Of a stretch of 64,000 nt of DNA, positions 55,204-63,919 are shown piece after piece (the stretch's first letter is position 1; the number at the start of each line of letters is the position of its first letter). The position numbers were made by a program, and so were the translations under genes. The stretch comes from Anabaena sp051781005 (GTDB lineage Bacteria > Cyanobacteriota > Cyanobacteriia > Cyanobacteriales > Nostocaceae): the NCBI RefSeq assembly GCF_051781005.1, contig NZ_JBPWOA010000006.1, positions 1 to 64,000 on the forward strand. Reading direction: 5' to 3'. Under the pieces are notes generated by a model that was not told the DNA's origin, searched no databases, and saw nothing but the letters and a program-made list of their open reading frames with translations.

Positions 55204-55848
55204 TTACCCATCTACTGCTTTTAGAGGTGGCCGCACACATAAATAAATCAACGCCCCAAATAGAGGAATTAAAGCAAATAACCAAAATAATTGATTATCT
55301 TTCCAACCACGTCGTGTCATATCATCTCCTAATAAGGCCGGAAATAATAGACTCAACATACAAAAGTCTAAACTCATTACATGAATAAAACGGCTAGTTT
55401 GCCATTGTTGTAAAAAATTAGCCCAATCTCCTTGGAAACCATAAGCAACTAAAACACCAGCACCTAATGTTAATAAAATGCCAGTTATACGCGAATCGAA
55501 GATTTTCAGAAATAAATTTTTTTTGCCTATAAACTCTTGATTTGGTTCTCTTAAAGCTAAATATGGTAAAAGTGCAAATGCACCAACTGCAAAGGAAGCT
55601 GTAGCAAACGGCCAAGCTGGTATTTTTTGCCCTCTACCATCTATAAATAATACGGCACTATAGATTAAAGGCCAAATACCCATGATATTAAATAAGGCAA
55701 TTATTATAGGATTAATACCTTGCCAATTACCTGTAGACAGATTTTTAATTAATTCTAAACTCTCTGGGAAATTATCAGGAGGAGCAAAGAAAAAGGCATA
55801 GGAAATAAATCCTAGCCATAACAAACCAAAGGCAATTTTTCTCAACAT
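55204..55848 (-). CDS. Conserved cyanobacterial membrane protein, unknown
   Basis: A 214-aa protein with about six membrane helices (IAFGLLWLGFISYAFFFAPP, IIIALFNIMGIWPLIYSAV, WPFATASFAVGAFALLPYLA, GILLTLGAGVLVAYGF, LFWLFALIPLFGALIYL). It ends VRPPL, reminiscent of DUF2834-type and plastid-shared proteins. It begins 12 bp after the hrcA stop, on the same strand, and is probably co-transcribed with hrcA. Confidence 0.65.
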   Translation of the reverse strand: MLRKIAFGLLWLGFISYAFFFAPPDNFPESLELIKNLSTGNWQGINPIIIALFNIMGIWPLIYSAVLFIDGRGQKIPAWPFATASFAVGAFALLPYLALREPNQEFIGKKNLFLKIFDSRITGILLTLGAGVLVAYGFQGDWANFLQQWQTSRFIHVMSLDFCMLSLLFPALLGDDMTRRGWKDNQLFWLFALIPLFGALIYLCVRPPLKAVDG

Positions 55849-55860
55849 GATTTAGGCAAT

Positions 55861-56958
55861 TTAACTAAAAGCTTCTGAGAGATAATCTGCTGCTGCGGCT
55901 ACAACTGCGATCGCACTTTCATAGTCTAAACGAGTTGGTCCCAAAACTCCCACACTCCCTACCGGTATAGAACCCCGACGATAGGTAGAAGAAATTAAAG
56001 TACAACCACGAATTGGTTCTAGTGGGTTTTCTGCACCAATACGAACTGTTACCCTTGATTTACCAGTTTCCTCAGTTTCTGGTTCCTCACAGATTAAACG
56101 CCACAACTGTTCTTGTTCTTCTTCCAAAAGATGGATGATAGTTTGTACTTGCTGTAATTGGGAAAATTCTGGCTGACGCAAAACTTCCCCTACCCCCCGC
56201 ACCATAATTTGTGTTGCAGCTGGTGCTAGAGTGCGACGTGTCAACTCTGCAATTGAATTTTTCAAGAATTCACCATAGCGTTGAAACTCTTGGTCTAATT
56301 CACTCCAGTCAAGTTTAGCTAACTCCAACAAACTGCGGCCTCGTAAGTGACTATTTAGAAAATTGGATACAATTTGCAACTCATGATCAATTACCTCAGG
56401 ATCAGGTTTAGTTTCTGACGACGCTGTGAATAAATCCATCACCTTAGAATGCGTCTCATAACCATCTGTCACCACAATCAGCATAATTGTACCAGGTTCA
56501 ATCTGCACTAATTGCAAATGTCGTAACTGTGCAGTAGTCGGTTGTGGCATAGTAATCAAAGTAATGCAGCCACTCAAAGTTGCTAAAATTTGTGCAGCAC
56601 CTTGCAATAGAGCTTCCAAACTCCAATCTTCCCAATGTAGACGTTGTTGTAATGCGGCTTCTACCTCTTTAGTTAAAGCTTCTGTTCGTGTACCATCTCG
56701 GAAAGAAGGTGTAATTAGTTGATCAACATAAGTGCGATAACCAGAATCAGAAGGTATCCTCCCCGCTGAAGTATGTGGTTGGTAAAGTAAACCAGATTTT
56801 TCTAAAACACCCATGACATTGCGAATAGTTGCAGAACTAACACCAAGGTCAAACTCCTCAATTAGAGCTTTAGAGCCAACAGGCTCTGCCGTAGCAATGT
56901 AGTGGCGTACAGTTGCCCAAAGTATATGCTGTTGTCGATTTGTCAGCTGAACTTGCAT
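55861..56958 (-). CDS. hrcA: Heat-inducible transcription repressor HrcA
   Basis: A 365-aa protein, the family's size. The N-terminal winged helix is QVQLTNRQQHILWATVRHYI, AEPVGSKALIEEFDLGVSSATIRNVM and LLYQPHTSAGRIPSDSGYRTYVD. The C-terminal dimerisation part includes TRLDYESAIAVVAAAADYLSE. HrcA represses groESL-type operons by binding CIRCE elements. No CIRCE (TTAGCACTC-N9-GAGTGCTAA) is seen upstream of hrcA itself, so autoregulation by CIRCE is not supported here. Confidence 0.95.
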   Translation of the reverse strand: MQVQLTNRQQHILWATVRHYIATAEPVGSKALIEEFDLGVSSATIRNVMGVLEKSGLLYQPHTSAGRIPSDSGYRTYVDQLITPSFRDGTRTEALTKEVEAALQQRLHWEDWSLEALLQGAAQILATLSGCITLITMPQPTTAQLRHLQLVQIEPGTIMLIVVTDGYETHSKVMDLFTASSETKPDPEVIDHELQIVSNFLNSHLRGRSLLELAKLDWSELDQEFQRYGEFLKNSIAELTRRTLAPAATQIMVRGVGEVLRQPEFSQLQQVQTIIHLLEEEQEQLWRLICEEPETEETGKSRVTVRIGAENPLEPIRGCTLISSTYRRGSIPVGSVGVLGPTRLDYESAIAVVAAAADYLSEAFS

Positions 56959-57329
56959 AGGTGATATTTTACTGAAGGCAAATTTTAATCAAAGGTTGAA
57001 AAAATATTGTGGCTATAACCGCAAAGCAAAAAAAGGTTAATAATTATTTAATTAAGATAGCAAATTATATACTCGTATGATGGTGATTAACGCAAAAGTT
57101 ACCCTTAATTCATCATCACAGCGTATTACCTGATACAGCTTGACCATAGCACCAAAAGCTGCGTTTAAGATGAGATTTTCATCTTTTTCTGTATTCTTTC
57201 ATAAGCTTCTAAGCAATGCTGTATTTTTCGATACTGATTTATTTATTTGATAGACAGGGAATGGAATTGAGGAGGACAAATCAAGTTAAAAATACTAAAC
57301 TTCTGCCTCCTGCCCCCTGTCTACCAATG
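56959..57329. other. Spacer between hrcA and rhodanese gene
   Basis: No gene. A 9-bp inverted repeat, TAGACAGGG (57251-57259) and CCCTGTCTA (57315-57323), frames a segment containing CTGCCTCCTGCCCCCTG, akin to heptamer repeats. Promoter of hrcA not identified. Confidence 0.4.
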
Positions 57330-57689
57330 TTAATACTGAGGAACTGAAGAATCAACTAATATCGAATAAGCAGAAATACCACCCGTAATATTTTTAACAT
57401 TTGTAAATCCTTGAGCAACTAACCATTGACACATCTGAGCAGAGCGCACACCATGATGACACAGGACAAGGGTTTCTGCATGGGGATCAAAGCGGGTGGG
57501 GACTTGCTCACCCCATTCGGCAAATTCACTCAGGGGCAGGTTGACAAACCCTTCCAGGCTTGCTATTTCAACTTCTTGGGGTTCGCGCACATCCATTAGC
57601 TGCAAACTAGAATCACCTGCTGCAAGACGTTGTGCTAGTTCTTCTACGCTAATTGAGGCAAAGGGTTGAACAAAAGATGTACCTGTCAT
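57330..57689 (-). CDS. Single-domain rhodanese
   Basis: A 119-aa sulfurtransferase-like protein. The active-site loop is C77-HHGVRS in ETLVLCHHGVRSAQM, preceded by LQLMDVREPQEVEIA and followed by WLVAQGFTNVKNITGGI. Such proteins carry persulfide on the Cys and move sulfur, or act in stress defence. It is divergent from the DUF3352 gene (61 bp between starts). Confidence 0.9.
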   Translation of the reverse strand: MTGTSFVQPFASISVEELAQRLAAGDSSLQLMDVREPQEVEIASLEGFVNLPLSEFAEWGEQVPTRFDPHAETLVLCHHGVRSAQMCQWLVAQGFTNVKNITGGISAYSILVDSSVPQY

Positions 57690-57750
57690 GTAGTTTTTCT
57701 AAACGATCCTATACTATTCATGGTGACAGAAAAGCTGGAAAATAGGTTTA

Positions 57751-59415
57751 GTGAACAGTCAACGCTCATTTTATGGTTTCCTGGTAGCTGGTGTCATCGT
57801 CTTGCTACTAATTGGTATTGCTGGCTTTTATTGGTTTTTTGGTAAAAGTCCATTCAACCTCAGTGTTCCTAAATCTGAACCTGGGGCTGCTATATTTGTG
57901 TCAAAAATGTCACCTGTGATGGTGTCATTATTAATAAATCCCGACCGTTTGCAAGCAATAGAGCAAAAAGGGGACATTTCTAAGCTCAAAAACAGTTTAT
58001 TGGCAAAAAGTAATATAGATTTCCAAGATGATATCAAACCTTGGCTAAGTAATGAAATTACACTAGCTGTTACTAGTGAAGATATAGACCGCGACCCAGA
58101 AAACGGACTGCAACCAGGGTATCTGATGGCGCTTTCCACTGAAAAGCCAGAAAAAAGCCGTGAGTTTGTAGAGTTATTATTCTCCAAACGGGCTTTAGCT
58201 GGAGCAAATTTGGCGGTTGAACAATACAAAGGTGTGAAGTTGCTTTCTGATACCCCAGAAGTAATAACACCTGAAAAAATTCAAAATCGTTTAGCTGGTG
58301 CGGTTGTTGATAATTTTGTTTTGTTTGCTAATGATGCTAAGGTTTTACGAGAAGCGATTAATAATGTCCAAGCACCGCAATTGAATTTGAGTGATTCTCC
58401 TGAATATCAAAAAGCTGTTCAAGAGTTGCCTAAAGATGCTGTAGCTGTAGCTTTTTTGAATCTGCCCATAGTTGCTAAGTGGCAAGGATGGGAATTAGTA
58501 GAATCAATCTATGATAGCCAAATTGTTTCTTTAGTATTAAATCCCCAAGGATTGCTGGCGGAAAGCACATTTTTAGCAACTACAAAAGTTGCTCCTCCAT
58601 CTCTATTATTGTCTAAACCTGTGGGTGCATTGCACTATATTCCCGAATCGGCAGGTTTGGCTGTTGGTGGGGTGAATTTAAGTAATTTAGGTGCAAGCGA
58701 TTTAGCAAAACTGTGGAAACAAGGAACAGCAACAATCTACGGTTCTGAGGAACAAGCTATTTCTCGCTGGGTTAAACCTTTGGTGGATTTCCAAAAACGC
58801 TGGAATCTCAACTTGAGTAAGGATATTTTTAGTTGGGTGACAGGAGAATATGCGATCGCATCCCTAACTGAAGATAACCCACTTTTAGCCAATCAAGCAA
58901 ATTGGATGTTTGTGGTGGAAAAAACGCCGCAATTAGAAACAGGTATAGCTAGGTTAGATAACATCGCTATCAACAATGGTTTTAATGTTAGTTCTCTTAT
59001 TCTCAACAAGCAAAAAGTCTCCGCGTGGACAGAGTTAACCGCTACTACTGAAGACAAAACAGCCGTCAACGTCGAAGCCAAAATTGGAGGAGTGCATACA
59101 AACATTGATAATTATGAAATTTTTACCTCAGACCTAGCAACGATGGAGAAAATTCTTACACATCAAGAAAATTCTCTTGTTGATGATCGCAATTTTCAAA
59201 ATAGTATTGCTACCTTCCCCCAATCCAACCAAGGATACATATATATTGACTGGAAAAAGAGTAAAAACATTCTTGAAAGTCAGCTACCAATTCTCAAATT
59301 TGTGGAAGTGTTAGGAAAACCACTCTTTGATAATCTGCGATCGCTTACAGTCAGTAGTTATGGTAGTCAGCCAGGAACTCTCAAAGGTGGCGTGTTCTTG
59401 CAGCTTAATCGCTAA
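57751..59415 (+). CDS. DUF3352 membrane-anchored protein
   Basis: A 554-aa protein, start GTG 57751. One N-terminal membrane helix (about 9-31, FLVAGVIVLLLIGIAGFYWF) anchors a large extracytoplasmic part. The body has the DUF3352 pattern, e.g. PGAAIFVSKMSPVMVSLL near the start, QPGYLMALSTEKPEKSREF, and LVDDRNFQNSIATFPQSNQG towards the end. Widespread in cyanobacteria; function unknown. Confidence 0.82.
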   Translation: MNSQRSFYGFLVAGVIVLLLIGIAGFYWFFGKSPFNLSVPKSEPGAAIFVSKMSPVMVSLLINPDRLQAIEQKGDISKLKNSLLAKSNIDFQDDIKPWLSNEITLAVTSEDIDRDPENGLQPGYLMALSTEKPEKSREFVELLFSKRALAGANLAVEQYKGVKLLSDTPEVITPEKIQNRLAGAVVDNFVLFANDAKVLREAINNVQAPQLNLSDSPEYQKAVQELPKDAVAVAFLNLPIVAKWQGWELVESIYDSQIVSLVLNPQGLLAESTFLATTKVAPPSLLLSKPVGALHYIPESAGLAVGGVNLSNLGASDLAKLWKQGTATIYGSEEQAISRWVKPLVDFQKRWNLNLSKDIFSWVTGEYAIASLTEDNPLLANQANWMFVVEKTPQLETGIARLDNIAINNGFNVSSLILNKQKVSAWTELTATTEDKTAVNVEAKIGGVHTNIDNYEIFTSDLATMEKILTHQENSLVDDRNFQNSIATFPQSNQGYIYIDWKKSKNILESQLPILKFVEVLGKPLFDNLRSLTVSSYGSQPGTLKGGVFLQLNR

Positions 59416-59525
59416 AAGTGCTATCTGTGTCACCTGGAAATGTGACACAAGCACTAGCAATTGGCTCTTTTTTTACATAAAATTAGTATAGATAGTCACA
59501 AAAATCAACATCTGGGAGAGCTAAC

Positions 59526-60011
59526 ATGAGAGATCGTCGCTTCTGGCTTCACTTTCGAGGTGGCTGGCTGTTAGCTACAATTATCGCCATGATAGCTACA
59601 CCTGTAGCCGCAGAGACAGCAAATTTTGGAACTGTGAAGTTGTTACCAGGTTTTGAACCAGGACAAGGAACTGTGACTGGTTATACAGGCGGATCGTATT
59701 CATTATCTGCCATGAGCAACCGCGATCGCGATAAAAATATTTGCATCGGCTTTGGTGATCCCAATCCTGATCACATCCTCGTCTTAGAAAAAGATTTCGA
59801 TCAACTGAAAATACTAGTTAAGAGTGGCCATGACACCACTCTATTTATCCAAGGTCCAGACGACGAAACAATTCGTTGTGGTGATGATACAGGTAGAAGC
59901 AAAGATGCTAGTGTGATTGGCAGCAAATGGAAACGTGGCAAATATCGCGTTTGGGTAGGTACATTTAATCGCGGATTCAAGCATAACTACACTTTGACGG
60001 TAGAACAATAA
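59526..60011 (+). CDS. Exported protein of unknown function
   Basis: A 161-aa protein with a signal peptide (about 1-31, GWLLATIIAMIATPVAAETA). The mature part FGTVKLLPGFEPGQGTVTGY, KNICIGFGDPNPDHILVLEK, KSGHDTTLFIQGPDDETIRC and KRGKYRVWVGTF looks like a small beta-sandwich, as in exported proteins resembling pre-peptidase C-terminal (PPC) domains. A GGGAG ribosome site precedes the ATG. Probably periplasmic or secreted. Confidence 0.75.
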   Translation: MRDRRFWLHFRGGWLLATIIAMIATPVAAETANFGTVKLLPGFEPGQGTVTGYTGGSYSLSAMSNRDRDKNICIGFGDPNPDHILVLEKDFDQLKILVKSGHDTTLFIQGPDDETIRCGDDTGRSKDASVIGSKWKRGKYRVWVGTFNRGFKHNYTLTVEQ

Positions 60012-60106
60012 TTCGTAATTCGTAATTCGTAATTCGTAATTATCAATTACTACCCAGTCCCCAGTCCCCAGTCCCCAGTCCCCAATCATCAATCATCAAG
60101 GGACTT
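60012..60106. repeat. 7-bp tandem repeats after exported protein gene
   Basis: Four copies of AATTCGT at the stop codon, then about four to five copies of CAGTCCC (60053-60082), then ATCATCA units. The CAGTCCC units are the reverse complement of the GGGACTG units in the ndhG-ndhE spacer. Confidence 0.85.
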
Positions 60107-60130
60107 CCAAATAAAAAATATTCAATTAAT

Positions 60131-60217
60131 TCTTGTGGGGTAGGCATACTTCGACAAGCTCAGTACAAGTCTTGTCTGCCCTTAAAACCGGACGGGCTAG
60201 AAGCCCATCCCACAAGA
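60131..60217. repeat. Interspersed palindromic repeat with GTGGG ends
   Basis: CTTGTGGG at 60132-60139 and CCCACAAG at 60209-60216 form the ends. Inside lie GACAAGCTCAGTACAAG and GACGGGCTAGAAGCCC. This is a repeat type I recall as common in cyanobacterial spacers. Confidence 0.6.
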
Positions 60218-60306
60218 TTGGATAATTTATTTCCTAGAAGTCCCCAATGACCAAGTAACGATAATATGGGAGAGTAGCTTGTCTTGCTCTCCAAGGGTAC
60301 TATCTC

Positions 60307-61059
60307 GTGCTATCTACACTAAGTGCCGATTTTCGCATTATTTTTGAACGCGACCCCGCAGCCCGGAATTGGTTGGAAGTCCTGTTTTGCTATCCGGGTT
60401 TGCAAGCCTTAATCTTCCATCGGTTAGCTCATTCGCTGCGTAGTATTGGTATTCCCTTTTTCCCACGGCTGATTTCTCACATAGCTCGATTCTTAACCGG
60501 CATTGAAATTCACCCAGGGGCTGTAATTGGTCAAGGCGTATTTATTGACCACGGAATGGGAGTTGTCATTGGTGAAACAGCCATCATCGGTGACTATGCC
60601 TTAATTTATCAAGGTGTCACCCTTGGGGGTACTGGTAAAGAAAGCGGCAAACGCCACCCCACATTAGGCGAAAATGTCGTTGTTGGTGCTGGTGCGAAAG
60701 TTTTAGGAAATATCGAAATTGGGAATAATGTCCGCATTGGTGCTGGTTCAGTTGTTTTGAGAGATGTCCCTTCTAGTTGCACAGTTGTAGGCGTACCAGG
60801 TCGCATTATCTATCGTGCTGGAGTTCGAGTTTCCCCTCTAGAACACAACAACTTACCAGATTCAGAAGCTCAAGTAATTCGCACCTTAGTTGACCGCATT
60901 GAAGCACTTGAAGAACAAATTCAATCTCTCCAAACTCCGGCAAAAACTCCAGTTTTAGCAGGTAACTTTATTCAAGAGAATGAATTACCAAAAGAACACA
61001 ACTTTTGTAATATTAGAGATAAAAATATCCAAGAATTTTTTGATGGTGCGGGAATTTAA
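60307..61059 (+). CDS. cysE: Serine O-acetyltransferase
   Basis: A 250-aa enzyme making O-acetylserine from serine and acetyl-CoA, the first step of cysteine synthesis. The N-terminal helical part has RDPAARNWLEVLFCYPGLQA. A left-handed beta-helix follows: IHPGAVIGQGVFIDHGMGVV, IGETAIIGDYALIYQGVTLG, VVVGAGAKVLGNIEIGNNV and VVGVPGRIIYRAG. The catalytic His is in DHGMGVVIGE. Start GTG 60307. The C-terminal tail, about 50 residues longer than in short forms, has a coiled segment (VDRIEALEEQIQSLQ). Confidence 0.95.
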   Translation: MLSTLSADFRIIFERDPAARNWLEVLFCYPGLQALIFHRLAHSLRSIGIPFFPRLISHIARFLTGIEIHPGAVIGQGVFIDHGMGVVIGETAIIGDYALIYQGVTLGGTGKESGKRHPTLGENVVVGAGAKVLGNIEIGNNVRIGAGSVVLRDVPSSCTVVGVPGRIIYRAGVRVSPLEHNNLPDSEAQVIRTLVDRIEALEEQIQSLQTPAKTPVLAGNFIQENELPKEHNFCNIRDKNIQEFFDGAGI

Positions 61060-61136
61060 AAAAGTAGATTTGGGTTTTCCCGCCCATTCATTCATTAATT
61101 TAATTTAGATTTTTGATTTTTGGATAGTTAAAAAAT

Positions 61137-61844
61137 ATGCCAATCATCAATACAGAAGCACTAACAAAAAATGTCAAACAACATGGAATAATATTAAGTA
61201 TTCCCTTGTTTTTTGTAGCTAGTTCTGTATTTTATTGGTTGCTAATACGAGTAGGTTTAATATTTCCAGTTACAGAAATTCCTGATATTTTATGTATTTA
61301 CAATTGCAAATTAGAACAAAAAATACATAAACCTATAATTGGAGATGAATTATTAAATTATGACCAACCAATAAAAAAATTAATTACAAAACCTATCAAT
61401 AAACAGAAAATCTCTATTTTAATTGAGAAATCCCAACACAGATTAACGCTTTATTATAACCTCAGTCCCATCAAATCCTATCCAGTGGTTTTTGGTGCTA
61501 ACCCCACAGGTGATAAACAAAGAGAAGGTGACAAAAAAACACCAGAAGGAATTTTACAAATTCAAGACCTTTATCCGCACCCCCAATGGTCAAAATTTAT
61601 GTGGTTGAATTATCCTCATCCTCAATCTTGGCGAAAACATTTTCAAGCTAAAATTAATGGTGAATTAGCTTGGTATATTCCTATTGGTGGTGAAGTTGGT
61701 ATTCATGGTGTACCTGCGGGTAGAGATGAAATGATTGATATCCGCAAAAATTGGACTTTAGGCTGTCCTTCTTTAAAAAATCAAGATGTAGATGAGATAT
61801 ATCAATTAGTGCAGAAAGGTACAATTGTGGAAATCCTTCCTTAA
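61137..61844 (+). CDS. L,D-transpeptidase (YkuD family)
   Basis: A 235-aa protein. One N-terminal membrane helix (about 18-42, IILSIPLFFVASSVFYWLLI) anchors a periplasmic catalytic domain (about 98-235). The active site is H190 in VGIHGVPAG and C210 in NWTLGCPSL, matching HG-x-(S/T)-x-G-C with Thr in place of the more usual Ser. It cross-links peptidoglycan stem peptides (3-3 links) or attaches proteins to the wall. Monocistronic, convergent with the next gene. Confidence 0.87.
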   Translation: MPIINTEALTKNVKQHGIILSIPLFFVASSVFYWLLIRVGLIFPVTEIPDILCIYNCKLEQKIHKPIIGDELLNYDQPIKKLITKPINKQKISILIEKSQHRLTLYYNLSPIKSYPVVFGANPTGDKQREGDKKTPEGILQIQDLYPHPQWSKFMWLNYPHPQSWRKHFQAKINGELAWYIPIGGEVGIHGVPAGRDEMIDIRKNWTLGCPSLKNQDVDEIYQLVQKGTIVEILP

Positions 61845-61847
61845 TGT

Positions 61848-62429
61848 TTAAGGATTAGTTTCTTGGCAATACCAATTTTCATTTTCATCAAGTTGATAAA
61901 AAGTTCTATTTTGTGGTTCTCCTCGCAATTCCAAATGGTCTACTTGTGCAGGTTCAAGCAATAACAAACAAAAAGTTTCTACTGGTTGAATAGGATCTGG
62001 TGCTGGTGGTGTAAACGCTTCTGGAGTTATTACTCTCATCTCACCCGGATCAGGCCAAGCAAATTGTAATCTAGCTGCATCACTTAATTCTTGCCACATT
62101 TTGATTCTCGCTGCTTGTAAATGTGGATGAGAATTGGCAGTAATTAAAATTAATTGTCCAGCAATACGAAATTGTTCTCTAGTTTTAGGGAAATACCAGC
62201 AAACTTCCCCCCAAGATTGTTGCTGTATTTGTTCAGCTTTTTCACTACGAATATCTGTAATAAATTTTAGCTGATTGGTATCTTCCAGAAAACCACGAAA
62301 TACTACAGTGCGGTTTGCAGGTAAACCATTTTCTCGCACCGTTGCAAGTTGTACATAGCGGGAATAAACCAAACTGCGGTTTTTATGTAAAGCACGAGTA
62401 ATTAAACTTCTCCAAGGTGCTAAAGACAT
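61848..62429 (-). CDS. FMN-binding split-barrel (PNPOx-like) protein
   Basis: About 193 aa, related to pyridoxamine-phosphate oxidase: QLATVRENGLPANRTVVFRG, LKFITDIRSEKAEQI, AGQLILITANSHPHLQ and the C-terminal VDHLELRGEPQNRTFYQ. Proteins of this cyanobacterial group are flavin-binding oxidoreductases without proven PdxH activity. I start it at ATG 62429 (MSLAPWRSLI); the frame could extend five codons to a TTG. Stop 3 bp from the convergent L,D-transpeptidase. Confidence 0.8.
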   Translation of the reverse strand: MSLAPWRSLITRALHKNRSLVYSRYVQLATVRENGLPANRTVVFRGFLEDTNQLKFITDIRSEKAEQIQQQSWGEVCWYFPKTREQFRIAGQLILITANSHPHLQAARIKMWQELSDAARLQFAWPDPGEMRVITPEAFTPPAPDPIQPVETFCLLLLEPAQVDHLELRGEPQNRTFYQLDENENWYCQETNP

Positions 62430-62667
62430 TATTTTTACTGTCAATTTTTTGTGATTTGGCTTTAATTACTTTAAAAGATATAACAAGATTTTTTTAAGCT
62501 GATAATTGATATTTTAGTAATTGAATAAAATTTCAAAGGTTGTTTTAAAATAGTTTAAAAATTTATTTTACCTCTACTACTTTTGAGATCCCCGACTTCT
62601 AACAATATACCATCAATCATTGAGTGATGTTGAAAATGCGGGGATCTGAACAGTAAACAGTAATCAA

Positions 62668-63516
62668 TTAATCTTGGACTTGACTTAACCAACTTTGTAA
62701 ATCTTGTAAACTGGTAAAGTCTAACAACGCTTCTCCAAGATTTTCTAAATTGCTCAAAGATAACTGAGTAATATTATTGTTTTCTTCCTCCGGTAACTTT
62801 CCTAAACGTCTATTTAACTGTCGCATAACTAAATTTAAAGCACTCTCTTTGAGTCCTTCTTGTCTTCCTTCTTGTTTAATTTCTTGATAAGCGCGACTTC
62901 TTTCTAATGAAATTCCTAACATGACTTGAACCTCCCGCAAAGTCAGATTTTCAAACCTGTACATCATGATTGTCGTAATCATTTCTAAAATCATCTCATT
63001 GGGTGATGATTCTTGATTACTTTTTGTTAATAAATACCTAGCTGCTGCTGGTGCTTGACTTTCTTTTAAAGTCGTCAGTACCATTAATCCTACCCATACA
63101 GGTAATTGTTGAATATCTCCCAACTCATCTAAATATATTCTATGCACTTGATCGCCATTAAGCAAAGAACGATGGGGAGAAATATCACTTTGTTCTATAT
63201 TCCGAGATGGATATATTATAACTGCTTGCCAGTCACTAAATCTATCACGGTTACGGTAGAAGTATAAGTGAGCTTCGGCAAATAATCTCTCATACAGTTG
63301 TTCATCTTTTTGAAATTGAACTTCACTAAAGTAAACTGTTCCTTTGGGTTCATTTTCTGGAGGTAAAAACACGCCGTCAATTTCAAATTTAGGTTCTTTC
63401 ACTGCCACAGAATCAAATTTATATAATTCTGCATTTTGGGGTGGATTTTCTAATAGTTGAAATAAGACAGATGGATATTGTTGGAAGAGTTTATAAAAAA
63501 TTGAGTCTCTACGCAT
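62668..63516 (-). CDS. Rpn/DUF2887-type PD-(D/E)XK nuclease-like protein
   Basis: A 282-aa protein of the cyanobacterial DUF2887 group, related to recombination-promoting Rpn nucleases. The N-terminal FYKLFQQYPSVLFQLLENP leads to the nuclease-like core KFEIDGVFLPP (Asp) and YFSEVQFQ, where E-x-Q replaces E-x-K. AHLYFYRNRDRFSDWQAVII follows. The C-terminal segment has charged repeats (EIKQEGRQEGLKESALNL) and a DUF4351-like end (LNRRLGKLPEEENNNITQLS). These genes are multicopy in many cyanobacteria. Catalytic activity is uncertain given the Gln. Confidence 0.82.
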   Translation of the reverse strand: MRRDSIFYKLFQQYPSVLFQLLENPPQNAELYKFDSVAVKEPKFEIDGVFLPPENEPKGTVYFSEVQFQKDEQLYERLFAEAHLYFYRNRDRFSDWQAVIIYPSRNIEQSDISPHRSLLNGDQVHRIYLDELGDIQQLPVWVGLMVLTTLKESQAPAAARYLLTKSNQESSPNEMILEMITTIMMYRFENLTLREVQVMLGISLERSRAYQEIKQEGRQEGLKESALNLVMRQLNRRLGKLPEEENNNITQLSLSNLENLGEALLDFTSLQDLQSWLSQVQD

Positions 63517-63919
63517 TAATTAAATTCCCGATTGATTTTGTTCATGAAAGCAGGACTCAGTTTTTATGGACATTAAATACAAAAATGTTACATTTTATAT
63601 AAAATATTACAAAGTGGTAAATTTAGCAATCTTCCATACTACAACTACTTGGCGTATAGTCTTAGTCTTTACCTCTTATTTAGAGGTAGCATACCAAATG
63701 TGTAAGTTTATTTTTTTATTGAGTCCAAGACATGAAATAAAGGAACCACGAAGAAACGAAGGACACGAAGGAAAGAAAGTTTTAGAGAGATTTTGCAGTG
63801 GACAAGTTTATTTTTTCAAAATGAGAATTGCTGTTGAGATTGTACAATCATAGTAAGTTTGTATCTTACATCAACTTGGCGTATAGTCTTAGTCTGTTAG
63901 TCAGCAACAGGACTTTATT
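63517..63919. other. Spacer with a 22-bp direct repeat
   Basis: No credible gene; an open frame at 63566-63853 covers an interspersed repeat (GAACCACGAAGAAACGAAGG at about 63742) and is judged accidental. A perfect 22-bp direct repeat beginning ACTTGGCGTATAGTC lies at 63647-63668 and 63874-63895. The second copy is 24 bp before the next start codon. Confidence 0.6.

Noticed and set aside
56959..57060. CIRCE element before hrcA
   Set aside because: No TTAGCACTC / GAGTGCTAA inverted repeat is present.
63566..63853. 95-codon frame before the last gene
   Set aside because: Its codons fall on an interspersed repeat and one copy of the 22-bp direct repeat; no protein family features.
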